DNA from: an uncultured Alphaproteobacteria bacterium
Lineage (GTDB): Bacteria; Pseudomonadota; Alphaproteobacteria; HIMB59; GCA-002718135
DNA: 59,962 nucleotides
NCBI GenBank assembly: GCA_902591485.1
Contig: CACJAV010000008.1
Coordinates: 1-59,962, forward strand
Reading direction: 5' to 3'
Shown here: piece by piece, positions 43,580 to 51,981 of the stretch
Numbering within the stretch: position 1 is the first letter of the stretch
Layout: the number at the start of each line of letters is the position of its first letter
Notes under the pieces: generated by a model
Told to the model about the DNA's origin: nothing
The model's input: only the letters and a program-made list of their open reading frames with translations
Database searches by the model: none
Made by a program: the position numbers and the translations under genes

Positions 43580-44599
43580 ATGAAATATAGCAATATTGGA
43601 AAATTTGTACACATTAAAAAATTATGTAACGATCAAGGTCATTTACAAATGCTTGCAATCGATCAAAGACCACCGATATTTAGTTTGATAAAAGAGAAAA
43701 AAAAGAGATATATCTACAAGGATGTTGTAGATTTTAAAAAAAATATTTCACTAAGCCTATCTAAGCATTCCACTGCTATACTAATGGATCCGGTTTATTC
43801 AGTGCCTAATTTAATTCCTTCAAGTAGAAGTAAAGGTTTAATAGTTACTCTTGAAGATCATGATTTTATTGAAAAAGGTAAAGGTAGATATTCAAAAAAT
43901 ATTAAAAATTGGTCAGTTGAAAAGATAAAAAGAATGGGTGGTGATGCTGTCAAAGTACTAGCTTGGTATCGACCTGATGCTGATGAAAAATCAATTGAAC
44001 ATCAAAAAAAATATATAGCAACAATAGGTAAGGAATGTCAAAAATATGATATTCCATTTTTACTAGAACTATTGGTTTATCCATTTAAAAATGAAATTGG
44101 ATATTCAAAAGATTATAAAGAGCAACTATATAAAAATCACAATCATGTAATAGATAGTGTGAAAGAATTTTCTAAAGCAAAATACAAAGTTGATATTTTT
44201 AAATTAGAAAGTCCTGTTGATAGTAGCCAATTACAAAATAGTAAATTCACTAAAGCTACAGAAGATGCTTTCAAAGAATTGTCTAAGGTAACAAGAAATA
44301 TTCCGTGGGTAATGCTTTCCTCTGGGATGAGTAAGAATTCTTTTTTTAATTGCTTAAAATTAGCTTATAAAAATGGTGCCTCGGGGTATCTTGCTGGCAG
44401 AACTATTTGGCTAGATGCTTTTACAGATTATCCAAATTATAAAAAAATAATAACAAAGCTTAATAAAGAAAGTCTAAGTTATGTTAAAAAATTAAATGAA
44501 CTTACGAAAAAAAACGCTCTCTCTTTAGAAAAATATCTAACAGAAAAACTAATTCAAAAAAACGCTGCAAATTTTAAAACTATTTATAAAGGCTTTTGA
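43580..44599 (+). CDS. LacD/YihT-type class I aldolase (candidate sulfofructose-phosphate aldolase)
   Basis: A 339-residue TIM-barrel aldolase of the DeoC/LacD family. QMLAIDQRPPIFSL (23-36) is the family's N-terminal AxDQR motif. GGDAVKVLAWYRPDAD holds one conserved Lys (125), and VDIFKLESPVD holds Lys208 at the Schiff-base position of LacD and YihT. WVMLSSGMSKNSFF and ASGYLAGRTIW follow; the Arg in AGRTIW matches the phosphate/sulfonate-binding region. Known substrates are tagatose-1,6-bisphosphate and 6-deoxy-6-sulfofructose-1-phosphate. The nearby YihV-like kinase and ComDE-like genes favour the latter by context only. Confidence 0.8.
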   Translation: MKYSNIGKFVHIKKLCNDQGHLQMLAIDQRPPIFSLIKEKKKRYIYKDVVDFKKNISLSLSKHSTAILMDPVYSVPNLIPSSRSKGLIVTLEDHDFIEKGKGRYSKNIKNWSVEKIKRMGGDAVKVLAWYRPDADEKSIEHQKKYIATIGKECQKYDIPFLLELLVYPFKNEIGYSKDYKEQLYKNHNHVIDSVKEFSKAKYKVDIFKLESPVDSSQLQNSKFTKATEDAFKELSKVTRNIPWVMLSSGMSKNSFFNCLKLAYKNGASGYLAGRTIWLDAFTDYPNYKKIITKLNKESLSYVKKLNELTKKNALSLEKYLTEKLIQKNAANFKTIYKGF

Positions 44600-45975
44600 T
44601 GATTGGGTGCTTTAGTTTAGCAAGAGAAACTTTTGATATTAAATTTGCCAAGAAGAAATTAGCAACAGCAAAAAGAATAATAAAAAAATTAAATAAAAAT
44701 ATAAATTTTTTTGATGAGTTAATAACTAATGATGAAATTGGAAAAAGCGCTTTAAAACACTTTGAAAATAGTAAATGTACAAAGTTTATAGTTATTCAAT
44801 CAACTTTTACTGATGCAAAATTTATTTCTTCCTTTGTTAAAAAATTTAAAAAACCTGTATTATTTATTTCATTTAAAGAAAAAAGGTCAGGTGGACGCTT
44901 AAGACTGAATTCACTTTGTGGAGTAAATTTAGGATTACATGCATTAATTAAAAGTAAATTTTATTCTAATTTTATAATTTTCACAGCTGAAGAGCGATCT
45001 ATTTCAAATGAAATATTAAAATTTATAAAAAATAAGAATAATTTTACTAAAAAAAACTATTTGAGAAAAATAAATTCAAAAAAAATTAATAAAAAAATTA
45101 TCGAATTTAAAAAACCAAACTTAGGTTTGATTGGTGAAAGACCAGAAGGTTTTGATACTTGTGATTTTAATAATGAAGATTTAAAATCCAAGTTTAATGC
45201 CAAAATAAAAAGAATAAAACTACAAAATTTATTTAATATTTCAAGCAAGGTTGATAAAAAAATAATTAATGAGACAAAGAAAAATATAAGTAAAAACCTT
45301 AAATATATAAATCAAGTAAATCAAAAAGAACTGAATAAAAGTATATCTCTATTCCATGGTCTTAAAAATATTCAACAAAAACAAAATATTGATGCATTTG
45401 CAGTTCGTTGTTGGCCTGAAATGTTCACAGAGTATGGTTGCGCGTCGTGCGGTCCAATGGCTATGATGAATGAAAATAAAATAAGCTCTGCCTGTGAAGC
45501 TGATGTACTTGGGAGCTTAACCTGCAACATTTTAAATCAATTAAATAACAAACCGGCTTTGTTAGTGGATATTGTTGATGTCGATGAGAGAGATAATACC
45601 ACTGTTTTTTGGCATTGTGGTCTAGCCCCTATAAGTATGGCAGAGAAAAATGCACCAAGTGCCACAGTTCACTCAAATAGAAGGAAGCCTCTCCTGCATA
45701 ACTTTGCCTTTAAGTCAGGTGATATTACAATTTTTCGTATTTCAAAATCAGAAAATAAATTAAAATTTATCGTAATGAATGGAACAGTTCTTAAAAGAAA
45801 AAATTCTTTTTCTGGAACTTCAGGCGTAATCAGTTTAGGTAAAAATACACATAAAAAAATAAAAAATTTATTTTTAAGCGGTTTAGAACATCATGTGGGT
45901 TTTACTTATGGAAATGTGCTTGAAGATATTAAAAGCTTAGGAAAGCAGTTAAGAATACCAACATATACAATATGA
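44599..45975 (+). CDS. L-fucose/L-arabinose isomerase-fold protein (FucI-like, COG2407 type)
   Basis: A 458-residue protein. I start it at the ATG at 44599 rather than the in-frame TTG at 44596; the ATG overlaps the aldolase stop (TGATG). The N-terminal half is lysine-rich and divergent. The C-terminal half has the isomerase metal site: RCWPEMFTEYGCASCGPMA, ISSACEADVLGSL and the FWHCGLAP histidine. Proteins of this fold interconvert aldoses and ketoses such as fucose/fuculose. In this operon it would supply a ketose for the PfkB kinase and aldolase; no YihS-type (AGE-fold) isomerase is present, so it is the candidate for that step. The substrate is inferred. Confidence 0.8.
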   Translation: MIGCFSLARETFDIKFAKKKLATAKRIIKKLNKNINFFDELITNDEIGKSALKHFENSKCTKFIVIQSTFTDAKFISSFVKKFKKPVLFISFKEKRSGGRLRLNSLCGVNLGLHALIKSKFYSNFIIFTAEERSISNEILKFIKNKNNFTKKNYLRKINSKKINKKIIEFKKPNLGLIGERPEGFDTCDFNNEDLKSKFNAKIKRIKLQNLFNISSKVDKKIINETKKNISKNLKYINQVNQKELNKSISLFHGLKNIQQKQNIDAFAVRCWPEMFTEYGCASCGPMAMMNENKISSACEADVLGSLTCNILNQLNNKPALLVDIVDVDERDNTTVFWHCGLAPISMAEKNAPSATVHSNRRKPLLHNFAFKSGDITIFRISKSENKLKFIVMNGTVLKRKNSFSGTSGVISLGKNTHKKIKNLFLSGLEHHVGFTYGNVLEDIKSLGKQLRIPTYTI

Positions 45976-47060
45976 GTGAAACTATAAAATATGGAATAAT
46001 TGGAACTGGCGTAATGGGCCAAGAACATATTCAAAATATAAATCTAATTGAAAATGCAGAAGTAGTAGCAATTTATGATACAAACGAAGACTCTAGAAAC
46101 CAGGCTAAATTATTAGTCAAAGATTCAACAAAATTTTATAATAGTTTAAATGAATTAATAAATACAAATATTGCAGATGTTTATATTATTGCTACACCCA
46201 ATTACACCCACATAAATGTATTAGAACAAATTTTAATAACAAATAAACATTTGTTAATAGAAAAACCGTTATGCACAACGACTGAGGATTGTAAAAAATT
46301 TGAGGTACTTGCTAAAAGCTATTCAAAGATAATTTGGACTGCAATGGAATACAGATACATGCCTCCTGTAAAACAATTAATTAATGAGGTTCATAACAAT
46401 GCAATTGGTAAAGTAAAAATGCTCTCAATCCGTGAACATCGATTTCCCTTTTTGCAAAAAGTTGATGATTGGAATAGATTTGCTATTAACACAGGAGGCA
46501 CATTAGTTGAAAAGTGTTGCCATTTCTTTGACTTGATGAGACTCATTGTTCAAAGTGAACCAATAAAAGTTTATGCGAGTGGTAATCAAGATGTTAATCA
46601 TCTAGATGAAAAATATAATGGCAAAACTCCAGATATTATAGACAATGCATATGTAATTGTTAATTTTGCTAACGGTGTACGAGCAATGCTTGATTTATGC
46701 ATGTTTGCAGAAAATTCAGAATACCAAGAAGAAATAGTAGCTGTTGGTGACCTAGGAAAAATTGAAGCATTTGTTCCATCTAGTGCCTCAGGTAGAGACT
46801 CTTCAGAAGTTAGAATTGGTATGAGAAAAGATAATGTTACTAAATCAACAGAAGTAAAAGTTGATAAGGAAATTTTATTAGCAGGTCATCATCATGGTTC
46901 AACTTATTATGAACATTTAGCATTTATAAATGCTATTCAAAAAAATGAAAAACCTGAAGTATCTTTAAGGGATGGATTAATGTCAGTTGCTATTGGTGAA
47001 GCAGCTGAAAACTCAATTAAAGAAAACAGAGTTGTATTTATGAAAGAGTTTAATCTATAA
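45972..47060 (+). CDS. Gfo/Idh/MocA family oxidoreductase
   Basis: A 362-residue protein. The N-terminal Rossmann motif is YGIIGTGVMGQEHIQNI; then the conserved EKP of LLIEKPLCTT and the C-terminal domain with REHRFPFLQKVDDWN and NTGGTLVEKCCHFFDLM, where the second His-containing helix contacts the substrate. These NAD(P)-dependent enzymes oxidise sugars or polyols, and some family relatives (GH109, GH188) use NAD+ to cleave glycosides, including sulfoquinovosides. Either fits here. The start overlaps the isomerase stop (ATGA), and the end overlaps the convergent dehydrogenase gene by 6 bp. Confidence 0.88.
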   Translation: MSETIKYGIIGTGVMGQEHIQNINLIENAEVVAIYDTNEDSRNQAKLLVKDSTKFYNSLNELINTNIADVYIIATPNYTHINVLEQILITNKHLLIEKPLCTTTEDCKKFEVLAKSYSKIIWTAMEYRYMPPVKQLINEVHNNAIGKVKMLSIREHRFPFLQKVDDWNRFAINTGGTLVEKCCHFFDLMRLIVQSEPIKVYASGNQDVNHLDEKYNGKTPDIIDNAYVIVNFANGVRAMLDLCMFAENSEYQEEIVAVGDLGKIEAFVPSSASGRDSSEVRIGMRKDNVTKSTEVKVDKEILLAGHHHGSTYYEHLAFINAIQKNEKPEVSLRDGLMSVAIGEAAENSIKENRVVFMKEFNL

Positions 47061-47978
47061 ATTGAAAAATTCTTTTACGGCATTAGCTATAAATTCACTT
47101 ACTCTTTTGTTAGACTCTTCAGTCACTCCTGCAACATGAGGTGTGAGTATGCAATTTGTATTTTTTTTTATTTTTTCTAAAAAAGATTTAGGTACAGGTT
47201 CTGTATTATAAACATCAAGAGCAAATCCAGATATTAGTTTTTCTTCATAAGCTCGTATTAAATCTTCTTCATTAACAATAGAACCTCGAGAAGAATTAAT
47301 GATAATGGGTTGTTTTAACATTTTCTCAAAAGCTGCATAATTTAATATATTTTTTGTATTTTTGGTAAGAGGTAAATGAACTGAAATTACATCTGACAAT
47401 TTAAAAACCTCATTTAAATCAAGTAATTTTGCATTAAATTGATTACCAACACTTGAGTCAAGATATGGATCGTACGCAATTATTTTTGTATCAAAAACTT
47501 TAGCTAGTGTAGAGACTTTTTTTGCAATTAATCCAAAACCAAGCAAACCAATTGTTTTACCTCTAAGTTCTCTTGAACTAATTGAAGTTCGAGGCCAATT
47601 TCCATTCAAAGTTTCTTGGTGCATTAAAGGAATATTTTTTAACAAGGTAAGAGCTGTATTAAAAACATATTCAGCAACGGAGTCAGCATTCATACCTGTA
47701 GCCGGTTGCACATGAATATTATGATTTTTACAATACTCGGTATCTATATTATCAAGACCGACGCCTAAGCGTCCAACAAATTTTAGATTATTCGCCTTAT
47801 CAAGAACTTCTTTATTAACTTGTGTTTTATTTCTTACAATTAAAGCATCAAAACTATTAATTATTTTTTTTAATTCACCATTATTAGTTGAGAGATCATG
47901 GTTTATCGTAACATCAAAATTAGTTTTTAGTAGCTCAACATATTCGACATCCATAAATTCAGTTATCAAAATTTTCAT
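47055..47978 (-). CDS. D-isomer-specific 2-hydroxyacid dehydrogenase, candidate sulfolactate dehydrogenase (SlcC-like)
   Basis: A 307-residue SerA-fold dehydrogenase. NAD-binding GLLGFGLIAKKV (144-155); catalytic Arg231 in NSSRGSIVNEEDL, Glu260 in DVYNTEPVP and His281 in LTPHVAGVTEES. It lacks the regulatory ACT domain of full SerA. The known (S)-sulfolactate dehydrogenase SlcC has this size and fold and makes sulfopyruvate, the substrate of ComDE, whose genes lie two positions upstream. Glyoxylate or phosphoglycerate dehydrogenase activity remains possible. It is the last gene of the minus-strand run comD-comE-pfkB-slcC-like, 4 bp after the kinase. Confidence 0.75.
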   Translation of the reverse strand: MKILITEFMDVEYVELLKTNFDVTINHDLSTNNGELKKIINSFDALIVRNKTQVNKEVLDKANNLKFVGRLGVGLDNIDTEYCKNHNIHVQPATGMNADSVAEYVFNTALTLLKNIPLMHQETLNGNWPRTSISSRELRGKTIGLLGFGLIAKKVSTLAKVFDTKIIAYDPYLDSSVGNQFNAKLLDLNEVFKLSDVISVHLPLTKNTKNILNYAAFEKMLKQPIIINSSRGSIVNEEDLIRAYEEKLISGFALDVYNTEPVPKSFLEKIKKNTNCILTPHVAGVTEESNKRVSEFIANAVKEFFNL

Positions 47979-47982
47979 AAAA

Positions 47983-48888
47983 CTATATTTCCTTTAATTG
48001 TATTTTTTTTACAAATTTTTTAACAGATGAAAGATTAGGTAATGAATAAATTCCACCATTTTTAGTGCATTTTAAGGAAGCTGTGGCTGTGGCAAGCTTC
48101 ATAGTATTTTGTAAAGAGTACTTTTGATGAATAAAAGCTGCAAAAGCCCCATGAAATACATCACCTGCACAGTTTGTTTCAACAACTTTAATTTTAGGAG
48201 GTTTGCAATTATAAATTAAACCATTTTCAATCCAATACACACCTCTTTCACCAGCCGTTATTGCATAAAATTTATTTTTTATTGAATACATTTTCTTTAA
48301 TGACCCAACAATTGATTTAATTTTTGTATATTCAAATGCACCTGTCTCAGAAAAGATAAGATGGGAAGATAAATGAATTATTTGTTTAATTTTTTTGTTT
48401 AATTTATAATTATCAAGATCGACAATATGATTTAGATTATTTTTATTACAATTTTTGGCAATATAGAGGGTTGCTTCAACCCATCTCAGATCAGACATGA
48501 TTGTCGTATTTTTTTTAAATACAATTTTAGGTAATTTTTTATTATTTAATAATTTTTTTTCACTAAAAGCAGCAAGAAGTCTTTCACCTTGCTTATCTTC
48601 GTAAACAAAACTTTGTGATGATTTAACTCCTTTAATTTCAACAATGTTATTATGTTTAATTTTAAATTTTTTTAATTCACTTTTTAAAAATTTTGAGGCA
48701 TCATCATTTCCAAGTCTTCCAATAAATGAAGTATTTATTCCAAGTTTTTTAATGGTAAAACTAGCAACAGCTGCAGAACCTCCGAGTCTTTTTTCTATTC
48801 CCTGGGCAAGAACTTTTACTGGTTTATTGGGGAAAGTATCAATCTTAACAATATGATCTAAAAAAACTGATCCAACACAAATAATCAT
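47983..48888 (-). CDS. PfkB family sugar kinase, YihV-like (candidate sulfofructose kinase)
   Basis: A 301-residue ribokinase-fold protein. The catalytic base is Asp243 in CAGDVFHGAFAA. Several stretches match my recollection of E. coli YihV: KSSQSFVYEDKQGERLL, MSDLRW, LIFSETGAFE and LKCTKNGG. Lys25 and Arg135 align with YihV Lys27 and Arg138, reported sulfonate-binding residues, whereas Asn109 is replaced by Ala107. It would phosphorylate C1 of a ketose ahead of the LacD/YihT-type aldolase. Alternatives are other PfkB ketose kinases, such as those for deoxyketogluconate. It lies between comE-like and slcC-like genes. Confidence 0.8.
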   Translation of the reverse strand: MIICVGSVFLDHIVKIDTFPNKPVKVLAQGIEKRLGGSAAVASFTIKKLGINTSFIGRLGNDDASKFLKSELKKFKIKHNNIVEIKGVKSSQSFVYEDKQGERLLAAFSEKKLLNNKKLPKIVFKKNTTIMSDLRWVEATLYIAKNCNKNNLNHIVDLDNYKLNKKIKQIIHLSSHLIFSETGAFEYTKIKSIVGSLKKMYSIKNKFYAITAGERGVYWIENGLIYNCKPPKIKVVETNCAGDVFHGAFAAFIHQKYSLQNTMKLATATASLKCTKNGGIYSLPNLSSVKKFVKKIQLKEI

Positions 48889-48909
48889 ATTTAATTTATA
48901 TATTAAAAA

Positions 48910-49479
48910 TTATAGGTAAGAAACTAAACCTAATGCTTTTCTAAATCGATCCCTAATAGTAACAGCATTGAGTGGTATTGGCTTTATAGGCACATTACCT
49001 GACTGTATTTTAGAAATAATGACATATGAATTATCTTTATCAGCTAATGCCTTCTTTAAGTTTCCCTCTGTTTCTTGCCCAGAGCACTCTATGACATTTT
49101 TACATCCAGCTCCAATAGCAACATCTTTTAATGATGTTCCTTCATTAGTAAAAGTTTTTTGATCTCCAGTAGAACCATAAGAGCCATTATCAACTATTAA
49201 AAGAGTATAATTTGAAGGTGCTCTATTTCCAATAGTTGCAAGTGTGTTCATATTCATTAAAACTGAACCGTCACCGTCAATACTAATAACATTTTTATCA
49301 ACTGTTAAGGATAGGCCTAAACCAATTGATGACGCTAAACCCATACTACCCAACATATAAAAATAATTTGGGCGGTCGTTAATTTTATATAATTCTTGTG
49401 AAGGAAGACCAATGTTACATATAACTAATTCATCATGAATCGTATCTTTCAAAAGATTTAATAATTCAAATCTATTCAT
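48910..49479 (-). CDS. comE: ThDP-dependent decarboxylase PP-domain subunit, ComE-like (sulfopyruvate decarboxylase beta)
   Basis: A 189-residue protein equal to the C-terminal half of a ThDP enzyme. The ThDP/Mg motif starts at GDG (69-71) and ends at N98-G99, with LLIVDNGSYGSTGDQKTF. YGSTG at this place is typical of sulfopyruvate decarboxylase beta subunits, whereas phosphonopyruvate decarboxylases usually read HDSTGGQ. Size matches archaeal ComE (188). With ComD it would convert sulfopyruvate to sulfoacetaldehyde and CO2. It begins 2 bp after the comD-like gene. Confidence 0.75.
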   Translation of the reverse strand: MNRFELLNLLKDTIHDELVICNIGLPSQELYKINDRPNYFYMLGSMGLASSIGLGLSLTVDKNVISIDGDGSVLMNMNTLATIGNRAPSNYTLLIVDNGSYGSTGDQKTFTNEGTSLKDVAIGAGCKNVIECSGQETEGNLKKALADKDNSYVIISKIQSGNVPIKPIPLNAVTIRDRFRKALGLVSYL

Positions 49480-49481
49480 CT

Positions 49482-49979
49482 TTAATCATCCTTCATTAAA
49501 TTAAAATTACATAGTACAGCGACAGGACTTTCAATAACTTTTGCATGATTAGTAAAAGTAGAAATTTTATCAAGATCATGTTCAGTATTACAGTGAAGCA
49601 TAGGTATGCGAAGGGTATTAAGTATATCTTCGGTAACACTTGCCATTCCACCCTGAGCTCCAACTGGCTCTCCAGGAGTGCCTCGATAACTTATTAAGAA
49701 AACAACTGGCATTTGGTATAGTTGTAAAAGAGAAACAATAGAATTTACGGAATTACCAATTCCAGTGTTTTGCATCATAATACATGGAAGTTTATTTCCT
49801 AAATACGCACCAGCACAAATACCCATTCCTTCTTCTTCTCTTGGAATAGCTGAGTAATAAATATCTTTATCATTCTCTAAAATAGTGATCATATTTGCTA
49901 GAAGTTTACATGGTACACTTAAGAAAAAATCTGCTCCACCTTCTTTTAAATTATTAATAATTTTTTGGCTTATTTTCAT
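49482..49979 (-). CDS. comD: ThDP-dependent decarboxylase PYR-domain subunit, ComD-like (sulfopyruvate decarboxylase alpha)
   Basis: A 165-residue protein equal to the N-terminal half of a ThDP enzyme (archaeal ComD is about 169). SVPCKLLANMI is the family start, the cofactor-activating glutamate lies in IPREEEGMGICAGAYLG (Glu48-50), and MMQNTGIGNSVNSIVSLL is typical of sulfopyruvate/phosphonopyruvate decarboxylases. The split gene pair is characteristic of ComDE rather than the single-chain phosphonopyruvate enzyme. It follows galM after 49 bp on the same strand. Confidence 0.75.
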   Translation of the reverse strand: MKISQKIINNLKEGGADFFLSVPCKLLANMITILENDKDIYYSAIPREEEGMGICAGAYLGNKLPCIMMQNTGIGNSVNSIVSLLQLYQMPVVFLISYRGTPGEPVGAQGGMASVTEDILNTLRIPMLHCNTEHDLDKISTFTNHAKVIESPVAVLCNFNLMKDD

Positions 49980-50028
49980 CGTTTACATTTAATACTGCAA
50001 TAAAAACATAAGACAAGATTTTATTTTT

Positions 50029-51078
50029 TTAAAAATCGTTACGTAATTTAATTTTTATCTTTGATAAATAATTTTTATTTTTTCTTAATATTGGAGATGG
50101 AAAATTAGATTGATTAATTGCATTTGGATAGTTTTGTGGCTCTAAACACATTCCATATTGTATCCCGTATGTTTTATTTTGCTTACCGGTATAATTGTCC
50201 AACATCATATTACCCGTATAAAATTGAATTCCTTTTTGATTAGTAAAATACTCAACTCCCATTTTGGTTTTTTTGCTATAAATTTTTGCAACTGGGACCA
50301 CCATCGATTGATCATCCAAAGCATAATTATGATCAATTCCTCCAGAGTTAAGAAATTCTTTATCTATTATGAAAGGTTTTCTTAAATCAAATTTAGTACC
50401 TGATACTTTTAAAAGATTACCAGTTGGAATAGACTCCAGATCGGTTTCGCATATCTTATCAGAGATTATTTGAACAACATGATCCAAATTATTTTGGTAA
50501 TAATCTTGGTGTCCATGAAAATTCCAGTAGTTATGATTGGTTAGATTGACTATTGTTTCTTGATCTGTTGTTGCATGAAACTCAATAGAAAGTTCATTGT
50601 GATTATTTAATTCATAAATTGCTTTGCAATCAAGATTTCCTGGATAGTTTTCTTCCATATCAGGTGAAAAATAGCTTAAAACACATTTAGTTGAGTCTTT
50701 ATTTTCTTCTATTTTGTCAATTTTCCAAATTTTTTTATTAAAACCAGTTTTACCACCGTGCAAATGATTTGGAGGAGTGTTTGGAAATAGTTTAAAATTT
50801 TTATCATTTAATGAAAACTGAGCACCCCCTATTCTATTAGCAACTCTTCCCACTATAGAATTAAAATACCCATGCGAATTTAGAACTCCATCAACATCTC
50901 CATAACCCAGAAGAACATCTTCTTTGGAATCTTCCCTATTTAAGTATGGAATCTTTACTTCGTGAATATATCCTCCATAATTATAAAATGTAAAACTAAA
51001 ATTATTATCATTAATTACTTCGACTGACTCGATGGGAAGTGCAGCAGGATTTTCTATTTTGTTTTGATTAATTTTCAT
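50029..51078 (-). CDS. Aldose 1-epimerase (mutarotase)
   Basis: A 349-residue galactose-mutarotase-fold protein. FYNYGGYIHEVKIPY, the NSIVGRVANRIGGAQF Asn/Arg substrate pocket, NHLHGGKTGFNKKIW, NLTNHNYWNFHG with the catalytic His and CLEPQNYPNAINQ with the catalytic Glu are all present. It equilibrates the anomers of an imported aldose; in sulfoglycolysis the analogous protein is YihR, but sequence alone does not give the sugar. The start overlaps the EamA stop by 4 bp (ATGA), linking it to the transport operon upstream. Confidence 0.92.
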   Translation of the reverse strand: MKINQNKIENPAALPIESVEVINDNNFSFTFYNYGGYIHEVKIPYLNREDSKEDVLLGYGDVDGVLNSHGYFNSIVGRVANRIGGAQFSLNDKNFKLFPNTPPNHLHGGKTGFNKKIWKIDKIEENKDSTKCVLSYFSPDMEENYPGNLDCKAIYELNNHNELSIEFHATTDQETIVNLTNHNYWNFHGHQDYYQNNLDHVVQIISDKICETDLESIPTGNLLKVSGTKFDLRKPFIIDKEFLNSGGIDHNYALDDQSMVVPVAKIYSKKTKMGVEYFTNQKGIQFYTGNMMLDNYTGKQNKTYGIQYGMCLEPQNYPNAINQSNFPSPILRKNKNYLSKIKIKLRNDF

Positions 51079-51977
51079 GATGCTTTTCTGTCTCTTGTTT
51101 TTATAGAATTTTTTTGACGTAGATAGATGATTATTCCTCCTGCAACAATAAATAAAGCACCAGGAAACAATTGATCAACTGGCCATTCTCTAAAGAATAT
51201 CCATCCCAAAATTAATGCAAAAAATATTTCGATATAATCAAATGGCATGATTTTACTTAACTCTGCTTTTCTTGCACCATATATAAGAAGTAAAGTTCCA
51301 GTACCGCCTGCTAAACCCATAAGAAAGAATATAAATAAATCATTTATACTTCTAAAATTTTCCCACATACCAAACGATAATACTAAAATTAATGATACGC
51401 TGATTGTGCCAATTTGACCATAGATGTTAATTAGTGGTGTTGGAACGTCCATTGTGAAGCTTAAAGACGTTACTCTTGCAAGAGAATAACCCAAAGCTGC
51501 GATAACTGGCAATAATATCATATAATTAAAATCAGATGACCAAGGTTCCATAATGAGAACAATACCAATAAAACCAGATATAACCGCTGATGTTTTAAAC
51601 CATCCAAATTTTTCTCCCAGAATAGGCAAACTTAAAAGTGTGACCATCATAGGTCCTGTGTATTCCATGGTAGCTACAAGAGCAAAAGGCAAATACAAAT
51701 AAGAAGTATACAAACAAAGCTGGGCCAGAGCTACAAAGGCTCCTCGAAGGAAGCCTAATCTCCATTGTTTAATTTTAATTTTTCTTCCATTTTGATGCCA
51801 ATCTGTTGAAAAGTAGAGTGCTATAAAACAGGGTATCATTCCGAAAAGATTTCTAAATACAGACAATTGTGCTGCAGGGTAATCATTTCTTAAAAACTTA
51901 ATGGCAATACCCATGCAGTCCATTAAGAATAGTCCTGAAAGAGACAAAACTACTGCTAGTAATAAATTATGTTTCAA
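51075..51977 (-). CDS. EamA/DMT family transporter (copy 2)
   Basis: A 300-residue ten-helix protein with two EamA repeats. It starts LLLAVVLSLSGLFLMDCMGI, with an FRNLFGMIPCF loop, and the second repeat has YSLARVTSLSFTMDVPTP. It lies between the ATPase gene (4 bp upstream) and galM (4-bp overlap). In this setting it may export a product of the catabolic pathway, such as a C2 or C3 sulfonate, but that is inference. It has little resemblance to the EamA copy at 23 kb beyond the fold. Confidence 0.9.
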   Translation of the reverse strand: MKHNLLLAVVLSLSGLFLMDCMGIAIKFLRNDYPAAQLSVFRNLFGMIPCFIALYFSTDWHQNGRKIKIKQWRLGFLRGAFVALAQLCLYTSYLYLPFALVATMEYTGPMMVTLLSLPILGEKFGWFKTSAVISGFIGIVLIMEPWSSDFNYMILLPVIAALGYSLARVTSLSFTMDVPTPLINIYGQIGTISVSLILVLSFGMWENFRSINDLFIFFLMGLAGGTGTLLLIYGARKAELSKIMPFDYIEIFFALILGWIFFREWPVDQLFPGALFIVAGGIIIYLRQKNSIKTRDRKAS

Positions 51978-51981
51978 TTAA

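Noticed and set aside
43580-48888. myo-Inositol catabolism (IolC kinase, IolJ aldolase, IolG dehydrogenase)
   Set aside because: The kinase matches YihV better than IolC, the ThDP enzyme is a split ComDE-type pair instead of the single-chain IolD, and IolB and IolE are missing.
48910-49979. Phosphonopyruvate decarboxylase
   Set aside because: Those are normally one chain and read HDSTGGQ at the PP motif; here two genes and YGSTG. No phosphoenolpyruvate mutase or aminotransferase is near.
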